Below are positions 22,119 through 34,535 of a stretch of 64,000 nucleotides of DNA, piece by piece; the stretch's first letter is position 1, and every line of letters begins with the position of its first letter. The position numbers were made by a program, and so were the translations under genes. Source of the DNA: Edaphochlamys debaryana (Eukaryota > Chlorophyta > Chlorophyceae > Chlamydomonadales); the NCBI GenBank assembly GCA_016858145.1, contig JAEHOE010000009.1, positions 1 through 64,000 of the forward strand, written 5' to 3'. The notes under the pieces are model-generated. The model was not told where the DNA came from. It saw only the letters and a program-made list of their open reading frames with translations, and did not search any database.

Positions 22119-25100
22119 ATGGCCAACAAGGGCGAGCAGCCCCCGTCTTCGGGGGGACCGTCGATGATGCGGTTCCAGCTCGCACAATCACTGGACGTTA
22201 GTAGCGTAGTGCAGGTGCGTCCCAGCGACTTCCCATGCCGATGGACCTGGCCCTCTCGCAGTTGCCCAGAGCTGTGGGACCGGCGTCCTCAACCTCTGCA
22301 CGGAGCTTGATTTGTAGCCGATGGCGCTGGACTCCGACAGCACTGCGCGGGTTACCGATCGCGCGCTTATGCTGTGCCCCTCAGGCGCCCGCGAGCTCGC
22401 TCATCCGCGGCCTCCACCCGAAATGCGTCTGCTTTCATCCGACGAAGCCCCTGCTGGCGGTGGTGGGTGGGGCTTGCCGAGGGGCACGGTTGGGTCGCTC
22501 GCGTGCAGGTGCCGGCAGGTCTCCCCTCGAGCCGGGGGGCCGTTGTCTTCCGCGCAACGGCTCCCCTCGCACCATGAGCATCTGCCGCCCTTCCCCGGCC
22601 TGAGGACCTCAAACTCCATCTCGTCCAGTCGTGACCCGGCTGGGGCGAGCGAGTCCACTTCCAGGGCTTGCCCCTTGCCTCTCAATGGCCCCTCGCCCTC
22701 GCCCCGTCCCAACCCCCCCTTTCCCTTCCCCTTCCCCATGTGTACCTCCCTCTCCCTCTCAGGGCGTGTCGGGCTATGTGGCCGTGTACGACCTGCAGTC
22801 GGGCACGCGCGTGGGGCGCGTGGATCTCAAATCCGTGCCGCTGGAGCTGGCCTTCGCGCCGGACGGATCCGTGCTGATCGCGGTCGTACAGGTACGGCAC
22901 GGAACATGATAATGGGTTGGGGCTCTGCGGCTTTCAGCTGGCAGGGTTGGTTAGGGGGGCTGCAAGGGTCTTCAGCACTGGCTCTGTTACCAGCATGCTC
23001 ACGGGCCTCGAGGTCTCCGTTGGAACCGTCTGGGTCCCTGCGGCGGGCCTATGATGCAGCAGTCAATGTCAGCCAAGTCACGTGTCAGCCCGGGTGGAGG
23101 CACGTGGACACAGCCGTCCGCAGGCGGACGGGGGCGTGCAGGCTGAGCGCACCACACACCCTCAATCGGCGCTGAACACGGCACGGAACACCCGGGGTCG
23201 TCGATTGGAAGAGTCTGAGGATGCATATGCACAAAAAGCGACGGTGTCGGTCAGGGCCGCTGCTGTCGGGAGAGATGCTCCCAGATGCGGAATGCGGATA
23301 GCCCCCTCTGGCACTCGCCCAGCTTCACTCTCCGTCGCCTGCTTTCCCCGCTCCCCCCCCCCCCCAATTCAGGACTGGATGATCTACTCTGTGAGCACGG
23401 CCTCTTGGAAGGCGCGGCTGGTGGTGCCCCGGCGGGCCAAGATGGACAAGCCCCTGGAGCGGGTGCTGCTGGCGGTGGCGCCGGTAGGGGGGTTGGTGGG
23501 GAGAGGAGGGGAAAGGAAGGGCGCAAGGACGGGGGAGGAGCAGGAAGGGGCGACAAGGAGGGAGCGAGGAGATGGGGGCCCGCAAGGCGTGTTCAGGCCC
23601 ACCGCAGCTGCCCCGATCCTCCCACCGCCTTTCACCCCTCCTCCCCCCCCCCTCCCCCCCCCCCCAGGGCTCCAACCCCTTCATCTACTTTGCCCGCTAC
23701 GCCAAGGACACCCTGCGCCTGGCGCTGCTGCCCTCGCGCGCGGGGGGCGTGCCGGCGCCGGAGGGGGGCGCGGGGGGCGGCGGCAAGGGGGCCAACAGGT
23801 GGGGCAGGGAGGGGGGAGGGGGTTTGGTGTGAAAGAGGGAGAGGAGCACCGAGGGATCTGGGGCCCTCGCCCTCGCGTTGTTCTCGCGCGGGGGTACGCA
23901 TGACGCCAATGGCACCAGTCCGTGACCTCGACCTCCAGCTGGCCTGCCACCACCCCTGCCCTCCACATGCCTGACAACCCTTCCGCCAAGTCACACCCCT
24001 GTGCCCCCTCCCCTGCCCCCACTGGCCGCCGCTCCTTCTGTCGCTCTTTCATGTCACCCTCCGCCCCCCCCCACCCCCGTAGAGACGCTCTCCCGCTCAA
24101 ACACCCCCCCCCTCCCCCCTTCCCGAATACAGCTGGGGCACCCGCGTCAAGCTGGACGCCGCCAAGCCCATCCTGCAGCTGGCCTGCCACCACGTGGACG
24201 CGCAGCTGCTGGCGCTGACGGCCGACGGGCTGCTGCGGGGCTACGCCATCGCGGGGGGCGGCGGGGACGTGCTCACGCCGCTGTACGCGCTGCTGGTGCA
24301 GGTGGGGGTCGGGGAGGGGGGGCGGAGGGGGGGGGAGGGGAGGGGGAGGGGAACGGGGGAAAGGGGGGTAGGGAAGGGGGAAGGGGGGGGAGCGCATGGA
24401 GAGGAGTGGGTGCGTTTTGGTGCGCGTGTGGGCGGGGGGGCGCGTTGACAGGTGGGTGGGAGACAGAGGACGTTTCGTCGTGCAGAAGTGGGCTTGGTGG
24501 GAGGAGGGCTACCGGGACGGAGTGTTGCCTGCCTGGATACCGAATGGACTCCAACCGCCAACCCCCTTCGCCCCCTCCCCCCCCCCCCCCAGGACCCCAT
24601 GGACAAGCTGGTCCCCCTGCCCGGGGTGTTGGTGGTGGTGCCCCACCCGGCCCTGCCCACGGGGGCGCTCATCCTGCAGGTGGGCCCGGGGTGGGCCTGG
24701 GCCGGGGCCTGAGGGGCCTGAGGGGCCTGGGGCGGGCAACGCTGGGCCTGGCCGCTACAAGGAGGCTGGCCGTGGTGCAGGCCGTGGCTGTGTGGCCGTG
24801 TGTGAGCATGCCATACGAAAGCCATGCCTGTACGGGTAATGGAATGGATCGCCTCCGTGCTTGAGACTGAACCGACCAATCTGGACCGATCTTCACACCT
24901 GGTTGACGTGTCGTGCATCCCCTGCTCCCCCCTCCCCCCCCCCAGGGCTCCCGCATGGGCACGGCCGTGGTCCTGGAGCTGCCCGGCCGCACCACCCCCT
25001 CCCCCGTCATCCGGGGGCGGGTGCCCAACTGGCAGGCCACCATCGGCATGGGCGTGGACCGGGTGAGGCAGGGGGCGGAGGGGGCTGTCAGGGCGTGTGT

Positions 25101-28100
25101 GGGCGTGCGCGTGTGTTTTGCCGACGCGTCGGGTGGGGGACACGCATGGGTGCCCAACTGGCAGGCCACCATCGGCATGGGCGTGGACCGGGTGAGGCAG
25201 GGGGCGGAGGGGGCTGTCAGGGCGTGTGTGGGCGTGCGCGTGTGTTTTGCCGACGCGTCGGGTGGGGGACACGCATGGGTGCCCAACTGGCAGGCCACCA
25301 TCGGCATGGGCGTGGACCGGGTGAGGCAGGGGGCGGAGGGGGCTGTCAGGGCGTGTGTGGGCGTGCGCGTGTGTTTTGCCGACGCGTCGGGTGGGGGACA
25401 CGCATGGGTGCCCAACTGGCAGGCCACCATCGGCATGGGCGTGGACCGGGTGAGGCAGGGGGCGGAGGGGGCTGTCAGGGCGTGTGTGGGCGTGCGCGTG
25501 TGTTTTGCCGACGCGTCGGGTGGGGGACACGCATGGGTGCCCAACTGGCAGGCCACCATCGGCATGGGCGTGGACCGGGTGAGGCAGGGGGCGGAGGGGG
25601 CTGTCAGGGCTTGTGTGGGCGTGCGCGTGTGTTTTGCCGACGCGTCGGGTGGGGGACACGCATGGGTGCCCAACTGGCAGGCCACCATCGGCATGGGCGT
25701 GGACCGGGTGAGGCAGGGGGCGGAGGGGGCTGTCAGGGCGTGTGTGGGCGTGAGTGTGTGTTTTGCCGACGCGTGAAGGTAACAGCTCGACCCGAGTGTG
25801 GGCGCCATCAGCCGTGCCCCCAGCCCTTCCCGCACACAGCCTCTTGTGTGAAACCCACTCGCTTACCCCCTGCCCTTACTCTTTAGCCCACTCATCCCTC
25901 ACCCACCCCCCCTCTACCCCGGTCCTCTCCCCCCCCCTGTCAGGCCACCGGTATGGTGATGGCGTTCGGCCTGAGCGAGGGCGGGCGGCTGCGCTGCGCC
26001 TCCTGGCGGCTGTCGTACAGGGCGGGCAGCCAGGGGGTGGCGCTGAGGCCCTCGCGCATGGAGCCTCAGGTGTGTGGGGGGTGTGTGAGGAAGGGGGGTG
26101 AGGCTGGCGGGAGGGGACGGGGTGCGGGGGTGGATTGGCGTGGGGGAAGGGGGTTAAGTACGGGTATAGTGGAGGGGGAGACCTCCTAACAGGGAGACTC
26201 CGCAACATCAAGGCCTACAAAGTCCCCCCCCTCCTGTCTCCCCCCCTGACAGGACCTGACCGGCCTCGTGGACGCCACCCGCAAGACCCGCGCCGCCCTG
26301 GTCACCCACATGGCGGCGGGGGCGGCGGCGGCGGCGGCGGCGGCGGGCGGGCCCGTGCCGCCCAACGGCGGAGCGGGGGCCATGGCCTCCATGCGGAGCC
26401 TTACCCTGGGGGGCGGGGCGGCAGGGGCAGGGGGAGCTGGAGCAGGGGGTGGTGGAGGGGGAGCAGGGGGAGGGGGTGGTGGAGGGGGAGCAGGGGGAGG
26501 GGGAGGGGGTGCCCCCCCCGCTGCCCCCACGTGGCACGGGCTGTGGTCGCTGAGCCCCGCCTGGGCCACCGACATGTCCAGCAGCTGCCTGCTGGGTGAG
26601 ACATGGGGGGGGGGGTTGAGGGAAGGGGGTGAGTGAGTGGAGGGGAAGGGGGAGAGGAGGAGGGGGAGGCAAGAGGGGGAAGGTGGGAGGGACAGAGCGG
26701 GGCACAACGGCAGTAGGGGCCGCCCATGTGTCCAGCAGCTGCCTGCCGGGTGGGTAGTTGAGGGGAGAGGGGGAGACAAAGCGGTGGGAAGTAGCCCCTC
26801 ACCAGTCCCCATAACCAGCCACCCGACAGCCCTCCCTGAACCCCCTACCCGCCGCCTCCTGCCCCCCGCCCCCCCCCCCCCCCAGAGGCCCAGCTGGCCC
26901 CCTCCGTGGGGCGGGTGGTGGTGCACCCCGCCCTGGGCTGTGTGGCGGTGGCGCCCGAGCCCCCCGCCGCGGCCGCAGCCAGCCGGGAGCTGCTGTTCGG
27001 GGGCCGGGGCGGGCTCAGCCCGGAGGAGATGGCGCTGGCGAGGTGGGCCAAGATCGGGGGGGGGGGTATGGGGGTCGAGGGGAGGGAGAGGGAGGGTAAG
27101 GGGGCCTGGGGGGGGGGGCTCAACCCGGAGGACATGGCGCTAGTAAGGTACGTGGGCGGGGGGGGGGGCATGTGGGGACGGCCGAGGATGGAAGCCGAGC
27201 TGCTGCCGCCCTTCCGCTGCCTCCTCCACACGTGCCCAGAGTCCCGGCCCTCCCTCCCTTCTTCCCCCTTACCTCCCCTCCTTCGCTCTCCTATTTCCCC
27301 TCCTCCGCTCTCCAATGCTCCGAATCACCCCCCTTCTTTCCGCTCTCCAGTTTGTCAGAAAATCACCCCTATCTCCCCCCCCTCCCCCGCCTCTCCCAGT
27401 GCAGGCGCACCTCCACCCCTACCGCTTGCGTGCAGTGTATCATCACCTCCTTACCTCAACCGCCTCACCCCGCCTCCCCTTACCTGCCCCCCTACCCCCC
27501 CTGCCCCCAGGCGCACCTCCACCGTCTCCCTGCTGCTCGTCCACAACGCGGAGGCCCACGCGGGGGGGTGGCGGGGCGCCCGCGCCTCGCCGCAGCACAC
27601 GGCCCTGGCGGCCTGGCTGCCGCCGGGGGCCCGGCTGCCCGCGCTGGGCCCGCCCGGGCCCGCCGCCGGGCCCGCAGCGGGCCCGGCCAGGCCCAAGCCG
27701 CGCGCGGCCAGGCCCGCCGGCGATTCGAGTACGGATGAGGACGAGCCGGAGCAAGAGCCGGTGGCGGCGGCTGAGGTGGCGGCGCCGGCGGCTGACGCTG
27801 AGGCGGCGGCGCCGCCGGCGGACTCGAACGCGTTGCAGCTGCCGCCGCACGTGTACTACGTGGCGGGCGGGCGGTTGATGAAGTACGGCCTTGTGACCCG
27901 TTCGGCTTCGCCGCTGGCCCAACTGCCAACCGAAGCGCCCGACGGTGACACTCGCCTGCCCCGGATGCTCGTCCACTCCGCCCGCCGTGGCGCCTGGCTC
28001 GTCTTCTTCGAAGCCGCAGTGGCGGGCGCGAGCGGCAACAACGGCAACTACCCCAACGGTAACGGCACGGCTGGCGGCGCGGCCAACGGTCAGCCGGCGG

Positions 28101-31100
28101 CGGGTGCCGAACGGTTCACGTGGACGCTGGTCAACGCGGCGGCACTGAGCGGCGAGGGCGGGGCTGGGTTCGTGTCGTGGGTGAGGACAGGTGAGGCGGG
28201 AAAGAGCGAGAAGGCGGGAGTGATCTTTGAAAGATAGCAGAGAATGTCGCTAAGAGCGAGCAAGGCGAGCGAGGAACTGCTCTACAATGAGATGTCAAGG
28301 AGGGGGGGGGGCGCGAAGACAGTTGTGTGAGGTGCCGGGTGAGTTGCGGGCACGCCCCAATGCCCCTGCCCAAGCATCTCCGCTGCCGCCCCCCCTCGCA
28401 GGCAAGTACGGCACCTTCCTCGGCCCCGACGACTCCCACTTTGCCGTACTCTCGTCCAACGGCCGCCTGCTGGAGGTGTACAACACCGCGCCGCCGGGCG
28501 GCGGCGGCCCGGGCGTGTCCATCCCCATGCCCCTGCTCAGGTGCGGCCCTGCAGGGGGGGGGGCCCTGAGAGAGAAACATCGTTGGGGCGACTGCCAGCC
28601 GGTACAACTACGGCACAATCTATCTATCCCTCCCCTTTTCTACGCCCCCTTCCCACCCCAGCTGCTCCCTGGACGGTGCGGTGCTGGGGGCGGCGGGGGT
28701 GGCAGCGCCGCTGTTCCCCGGCCCCCCCATGTGGAACGTAAGCCGGGAAGGGGTGGGGTGGGCGGGTAGGGCCTCAAGCAAAGCGCATGCAGCGCAGTGT
28801 GTAAGGGCACGCTCGGCTCCAGGGCGGGTAGGGCAGGCGAGAAGAACGGAAACCACTGCGGCCCGCTGCTGATCCGGCCGACGGGAGTGCTACTTCCCGC
28901 CACCTGTACCTGTCCTCGTCCCCTCCCCCTGATCCGCTCTTGCTGCCTTCCACGCCACCCCACCCCACCCCCAGGCCCCTGTGCCCGACGCGCGTGCGCC
29001 CCCCGACGCCGGCCCGCACGACGCGCGGCGCTTCCGCGGCCTGGGCTGCCTGCTGTGGCAGGGCGCGGACAGCACGCTCCGCATGGCCACCCTGCCCGCC
29101 CTGACCCGCGTGCCGCTGGTGGGTGGGGGGTCCGTGAGGAAGGGGAGAGGCAGGCGGGGGAGGGTCCGTGAGGAAGCGGATGCGAGGGCACTGGCACCTG
29201 CGCGTTTCGATGACTGCGAGGTGGCATGACGCGTGTGCAGGGAAGTAAAGGGGCTCAGGCAAAGGTGTGTGAACTATGTGCAGAATACGCTCGAGGGCCG
29301 AGGGCAGCAGCTGATGAGGAAGCCCCTGTCCAAACCCTCATTATCCTGCCGCAGGACGCGCCCCCGCCCGGCACCAAGACGGATGGCGCCGGCTCAGACT
29401 CTGACGACGACGCGGGGGGCGCCGTGCGCGGCGCGGACGGCTCCGTGTACTACCCCTCGCTGCCGCAGGGGCACCACTTTGGGCCTATCGCCCGGCAGGC
29501 GGCCTTCCCGCTGCTGCCGCACGAGACGGGTGGGTCCTGAGTGTGCCGCAAATTGCAGCGCGCAAGATCGGGAACAAGGGGTTGGCAATGCACGGCGGGG
29601 CACAGGCGCGAAGCATCTGGCTTGGGTTCGGCCGCTGAGCTAGCCCGCCTGTGGCATGCGTAGGGCTGTGGCACCCCTTACCTTGACATTCAGATGGCGG
29701 TACCGCTAAGCCTGACCGCCCCGACCCCTATCACCCCTCCGCCTCCCGCCCGCCCCCAGTGCTCCACGTGGCTTGGCAGAGCCTGTCCCTGGCGGCGGAG
29801 CCGGCGGCGGGGTCCAAGGCGGCGGAGGCAGCGGCGGCGGCGGCGCCGTCGGGCCCCGCCGACGCTGTGGCGGCGGTGCTGACCAGCCAGCGGCTGCTGC
29901 TGCTGACGGCGGGCCTGCGCCAGGTGGGGAGCGGGGGGGGGTAGGCGGCTGGGGCCAGTGCAGGGATAGGTGGTGGGCAGTAGGCCCCACGGGTGGGGCG
30001 GTGTGCCACTTTGCCGTTCCTCTCCAGGGGTCTGTCAGCCGGACCCACCCTTACGCACCCCCCTCCACCCCCCACCCACCCCAGGTCGCCTCCGTGTCCC
30101 TCTCCGGCGTGGGCTCCGCGGCCCTGGGCGAGTCCCTGACCTCGGTGCTGTGGGCGGGGCCCATGCTGCTGGCCTGCAGCGCGGCCGGGCAGGTGGGGCG
30201 GCAGGGCTGGGTGGGGGGCGGGGTGGCTCGGCCGACGGCCCGGGAGTTGTATTACGTCAAGGTTTCAGCCATGATCGACGTTGGTTCAGGGTCGGCGAAG
30301 GGCGCTGGCCTCTCGGGCTCTGGTCAACCAACAACAATACACTGCGATTTACCTCTTGCCGTACACCCCCCTGCCGTACGCCGTACAACAGGTGCTGCAG
30401 CTGACGTGGACGGGCCAGCTGCTGCCAGTGGCCACGCTGTCCCCGGGCGGCCACGTGTCCCTCCTGGGCGTTACGGCAGACTCCCTGATCGTACTGCGAT
30501 CGCCGCTGGGCCCGCTGCCGCCGGCGGCGGCGGCGGCAGCCTCCGCCACCGGTGCCAACGTCGCCGCCGCCGCCGCCGCCCTGGCGGAGGCGGTGTCGCG
30601 GCCGGCGGCGCTCCTGCAGCCGCTGCTGATCGGCTGGTCCAGCCTCGCCGCCACTGGCCTCCTGTCCTACGGATCGTATGGCGCCGCCGCGGCATCTGTC
30701 GTACGGCCGGCGTTACGTCACGCGCTGGCGTCGTACGACCCGCAGTCCGCCACGCCGAGGGGCGTGTGGGCGCTGATCTCGGCGGGCGCATGGGACGTGG
30801 CGGCGGCGGTGGCGGGGCACATGCCCCCGATGGGCGACGGCGGCGGCGCCGTCAAGCTGGCGGCGGCGGCGGCGGCGGGCAGCTGGGCGGCGGTGGCGGC
30901 GACGCTGCAGGGCGAGGCCTCCCGGGCGCTGCACGCCCCCGCGCCGCCGCCCCGGGGCTCGGAGCTGCACGCCAAGCTGGTGGCGGCGGCGGCGGGGGCG
31001 CTGTTTCACGGACAGGTGGGGGGAGAGGGGCGCGGTGGGGTCAGCGAGGGGTGTCGAGAGGTGGCGGAGTGACGGCGGGGCATGTGCGCGTCGTTCTGTT

Positions 31101-34100
31101 AGGGGAAAGGGTCGCGGAGCTCTCGCGCGTGAAGCTAGCGGAGGCTGGCGCTTGTGCCCTAGTGCTGCTCCAGCTGCCTGCGCCCTACCTTTTGCCGTGC
31201 TCGACTGCCTCAACTGCCCCCCCCCCCTCCGCAGGTGACTGTGGCCAGCGATCTCTTCCTGGCAGCGGGTGAGGGGAAGGGGGGCAGGGGGGTGGGGGGC
31301 AGGGGGGTGGGGGGCAGGGGGGTGGGGGGCAGGCATGGGGGGCAGGGGTGGTCGAGGCGGTCCGTGCAGTACGACGGGACTCAGGCAGGCGCAAGGCGCC
31401 AGCAATGCAAAAACACGGGTGCTCGCCACCAGATCTCGATCATCCGCTCCTGCCCCTTGTCCCTTACGCTCTACCCTCGTCCCCCCCCCCGCCCTTCCCC
31501 CTGTGCTCAGGCGAGTGGCCCAGCGCCATGGTACTGGCGGTGTGCAGCGGCAACGTGTCCGGCGTGTACGGCATTAGTCAGAAGCTGGCGAGCTCGTCCG
31601 GCCCGCCGGGAGTCGAAGGGCCCGCCGCCGCCGGCTCGTCCGAGGTGGCGGCGGCGGGGCAGCTGGCGACGGCGCTCCGCTCCCTGTACGGCGGCGTGGG
31701 GTCGGGGGCGCTGGCGGACGCTACCTTGGCGCTGCAGCAGCCGCAGCAGCCGCCGGCGCCGGGGGTGGGGGTGGGGCCGCCGCAGCAGCCGGGTGAGAAG
31801 GGATGCGGTGACACGCTTTAAGGGGGTGGGGGCATGGGTGTAATCAGTGGGCTGGGGCTGGGGGCCCGATGGGAAGGCAGGGCAAGGTTTGGCCGGGGAC
31901 TTAGGTCCGCGGGGGTGCACAAGGCAGGTGGTCAACAGAGCCGCAAGTGCCTGAATGCGTCCCCAACTGTCCTTCCCCCTCTCCCCCCCACCACCAGAGC
32001 CCCTGGAGCGAGCCGACCGCTGGCCCCTGGCCTCGCCCCTGGCCTCCGCCGCCGCCGTCACCGTCCCCGGCGCCCTCCCCCGCGTCGCCTACACAGACGC
32101 AGAGATCGGCCCCGTTCCCCCCGCCGGCCCGCCCTCCGCCGTCGCCTTCTACGCCCTCACGTCCACCGCCGCCGCCAGCGTCGCCGCCGCTGCGGCCGGC
32201 GGCAGCGCCGGGGCTGGCGGCTCCTCCCGCGTCGCTGCTGGCCTCGTCCCCGGCGACGCCTCCGCCGGCGGCGGCGGCCGCGGCGGCAGCACCGTCACTG
32301 GCGGCGATCTGGAGACCACCTCCGTCGCCTCCAGCGATGCCGCCCAAGCGGCGGCGCGGGCCGAGTTCATGGGCCACGCGGGCCTGGGCCTGGGTGGGCC
32401 CACCATTGACTTCTCGTCTGACGACGACAGCTCGATCTCGGAGGCGACCGGATCCGCCGCCGGCGGCGCTGGCGGCGGCGCGCGCCGCCAGATCAAGATC
32501 CAGATCCGGGACAAGCCGGCTGGATCCGCGGCGCCGGATGCGTCCCTCCGAGAGGCCGCCAAGGCGCTCCGCCTCGGCCCCGGCGCGCCGCCGCTGCCCG
32601 GCGCCGCCTCCGTCGGCGGCAGCTCCATCGCCTCCGCCGCCTCCGTCCCCGCGCCGCCGCCGCCGCCGCCTGCCGTACAATTCCCTCCCGGGATGACGTC
32701 AGCGCAGCTCTTCGGCGGCGGTATGTCCCTCATGGAGACCGGCGACTGGCGTAACGCCGCCGCCCACTTCGCCCGCGCCATGTCGGTCCTACGGCACGAG
32801 GAGGCGGGCGCCATGGACGCCGCCGCACGCGCCGCACGGCAGGGCATGTGCGCGTCGTACTACGCCGCCGTACGGCTGCTGGAGGCGGTTGGTACGGGCT
32901 CGGGCCCGCGCGAGGCCCGGCTATACCGCTACCTGGCGGGCCTGAGGCTGACGCCGCAGCACGGCACTGCGCTTCTGCGGGAGGCCATCACTCGCAACCG
33001 CCTGGCCAGGAACTACAGGTGCGTGTGGAACTACAGGGGTTGAGCAATGGAGAGGGGGCGGGGCGGAGGGAAAAGTCGGAGGGGGAGAGGCAGTGAGAAG
33101 GGACAGGCGGCTGGCCGAGGTGATTGTGGGGATGCAGAGGGGTACGTTGTGCAGCAGGGGCGAGGTTGCAAAGCGGCAAGGGGCACCCTACGCTATATCC
33201 GCACCCACCTTCCTTCGCAGTGGGTCGTGGTGCAGCACATTTTCGACCTGCCAGGGTTCGCCCTTTCCAGCCGGGGTCTTGCTTGTTGCTGCTTTGGGTT
33301 TTGCTTTTCTTGCTATTTATTGCTCCCAAAGCCACACACCCGTTCCCCTGAAACGGGCGGAGAGATGCGACCGGCAGTGACATTATGATAGGGATGCGCA
33401 GTGCAGCAGAGGGCGAGTTCTTGACGCCAGCTAGGCTTCCATAGCCACAACGCCTTTCCGAGACAGGTGCCTGCATGCTCCCCGCGTGTTCTCCAATCGC
33501 GAGCCTCACCCCTTGCCTAACCCCCAACTCTGCCCTGCTCACCCCTCCGCCCTCCACCCGCACCCCCACCCCCACCCCAGGTACGCCGGCGACCAGCTGA
33601 CCTCCCTCATCGGGGCGGTGGCGGACAGCGCCCCCGCGGACTACCTGGCGCAGCTGCAGGTGGGGGGGGGGCGAGGGGGGAAGTGGAGGGAGGGAGGAAG
33701 TAACGCGTTTTTGTGTGGGCACGGATGCGTGCGCGGCTCCTCAGAAGGCCACCCCATTTCCCCGCCACCAGCCTCCTCACCACCCACACACCCACCCACC
33801 CCACCCCACCCGCACACACCCCAGGCCGACATTGAGGAGTGCGACCGGGCGGGCGGCCGCGACGCCTCCGTACCGGCGGACGAGCAGGTGGGGCCGGGGG
33901 GGAGGGGAGTTCGTGGTGCGGAGGTCGGGTAGGGCTGCAACTGTGCACGGGAGGGCGAGGACGGGGCCTTGGGGGCGGCCTGTTTGGCCTGTCCCGACAC
34001 CTGGGCAAGTGTTCGAGGAGGGGGCTTTGGCTAGAGAGTGGGCTGAGCTGTGCTCATAATGGTCAGGACAGCGGCTGGCAAGACGTTTTTTCTCCATTCA

Positions 34101-34260
34101 TCCCACGCTTGCCCTCGTAGCCAGCACTGCATGGCCTCCTTACCCAACCACCCCCACCCTCCTGCAGGTCGCTGACTGGGCGGCGCTGGTGGCTGCGGCC
34201 GGGGAGACGGGCGGCGGCAAGGAGGACGTGGATGCCCTCGTGACCCCCCTGCTGGCCTAG
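22119..34260 (+). CDS. TWD40-2: TWD40-2-like subunit of the TSET/TPLATE membrane-trafficking complex
   Basis: A 25-exon model closes in phase (1741 aa): 22119-22214, 22385-22462, 22763-22891, 23373-23483, 23668-23798, 24133-24301, 24593-24679, 24946-25062, 25944-26069, 26253-26595, 26886-27042, 27511-28190, 28402-28540, 28662-28737, 28975-29118, 29355-29529, 29760-29923, 30085-30192, 30392-31015, 31235-31268, 31511-31792, 31998-33018, 33581-33659, 33825-33887, 34168-34260. Landmarks shared with the plant protein (from memory of the family): a FHPTKPLLAV WD-type start, KPILQLACH, VVVHPALGCVAVA, HVYYVAGGRLMKY, a propeller strand ending LTSQRLLLLTAGL, LLQPLLIGW, the IQIRDKP motif near residue 1490, and a helical C-terminus. 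Plants' version is about 1380 aa; the excess is Ala/Gly/Pro insertion. Predicted role: membrane-associated vesicle-coat subunit. No GC donors are needed. Exons 8, 10, 11 and 25 have local edge duplications. Confidence 0.85.
25021..25776 (+). repeat. Six-copy 129-bp tandem array spanning an exon end and its splice donor
   Basis: Units begin at 25021, 25150, 25279, 25408, 25537 and 25666, a constant 129-bp period. Each unit starts with the last 42 bp of exon 8 (VPNWQATIGMGVDR), followed by the GTGAGG donor and about 87 bp of intron. Copies are nearly identical: one G-to-T change in copy 5 and a few changes near the end of copy 6, where the frame finally meets TGA. The unit equals 43 codons and stays open, so reading through would add up to five more 43-residue repeats. 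Confidence 0.95.
26575..27149 (+). repeat. Donor-spanning duplications after exons 10 and 11 of the TWD40-2-like gene
   Basis: Exon 10: 26575-26598 is repeated at 26729-26752 (23/24 nt, offset 154), with a GT donor in both. Exon 11: 27011-27044 is repeated at 27116-27149 (29/34 nt, offset 105 = 35 codons), with a donor in both and an open frame between them. Confidence 0.8.
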
Positions 34261-34325
34261 AGGGGGAGGGGGGCATGGGGAGGGGGGACGTGGACGCCCT
34301 GGTGACCCCCCTGCTGGCCTAGGGG
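34225..34325 (+). repeat. Duplication of the last coding bases and stop codon of the TWD40-2-like gene
   Basis: The segment GACGTGGA.GCCCT.GTGACC...GGCCTAG at 34225-34263 recurs at 34287-34325 with an offset of 62 bp. Only the first copy is in frame; the second lies in the 3' UTR. Confidence 0.8.
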
Positions 34326-34517
34326 GGAGGGAGGGGGGGGGTGTGGCCGTGTGGGGGGCAGGGGCGGTGGGGCCAGGTGCTGAAATGAACGGAAGGGGGA
34401 TGGCGGGGAGGCAGCGATGTTGGTGGGGTACCAGGCAAGGCGAGTGGGTACGGACGTCCAGGAAATGGAGCGCAGCCTCACTAATTAGCAGACGAGGGCA
34501 GTGCCCTGCTCAAGGCG

Positions 34518-34522
34518 TGTAA
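34518..34522 (+). terminator. TGTAA polyadenylation signal for the TWD40-2-like gene
   Basis: TGTAA is the usual poly(A) signal in volvocine algae. This one is about 258 bp after the stop codon. A second TGTAA is at 34823-34827. Confidence 0.5.
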
Positions 34523-34535
34523 CGCACTGGTGAAG

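Noticed and set aside
24241..25835. Long minus-strand frames (472 and 388 codons) opposite the TWD40-2-like gene
   Set aside because: They are antisense shadows of the 129-bp array and G-rich introns; their repeats are exactly the complement of the array.
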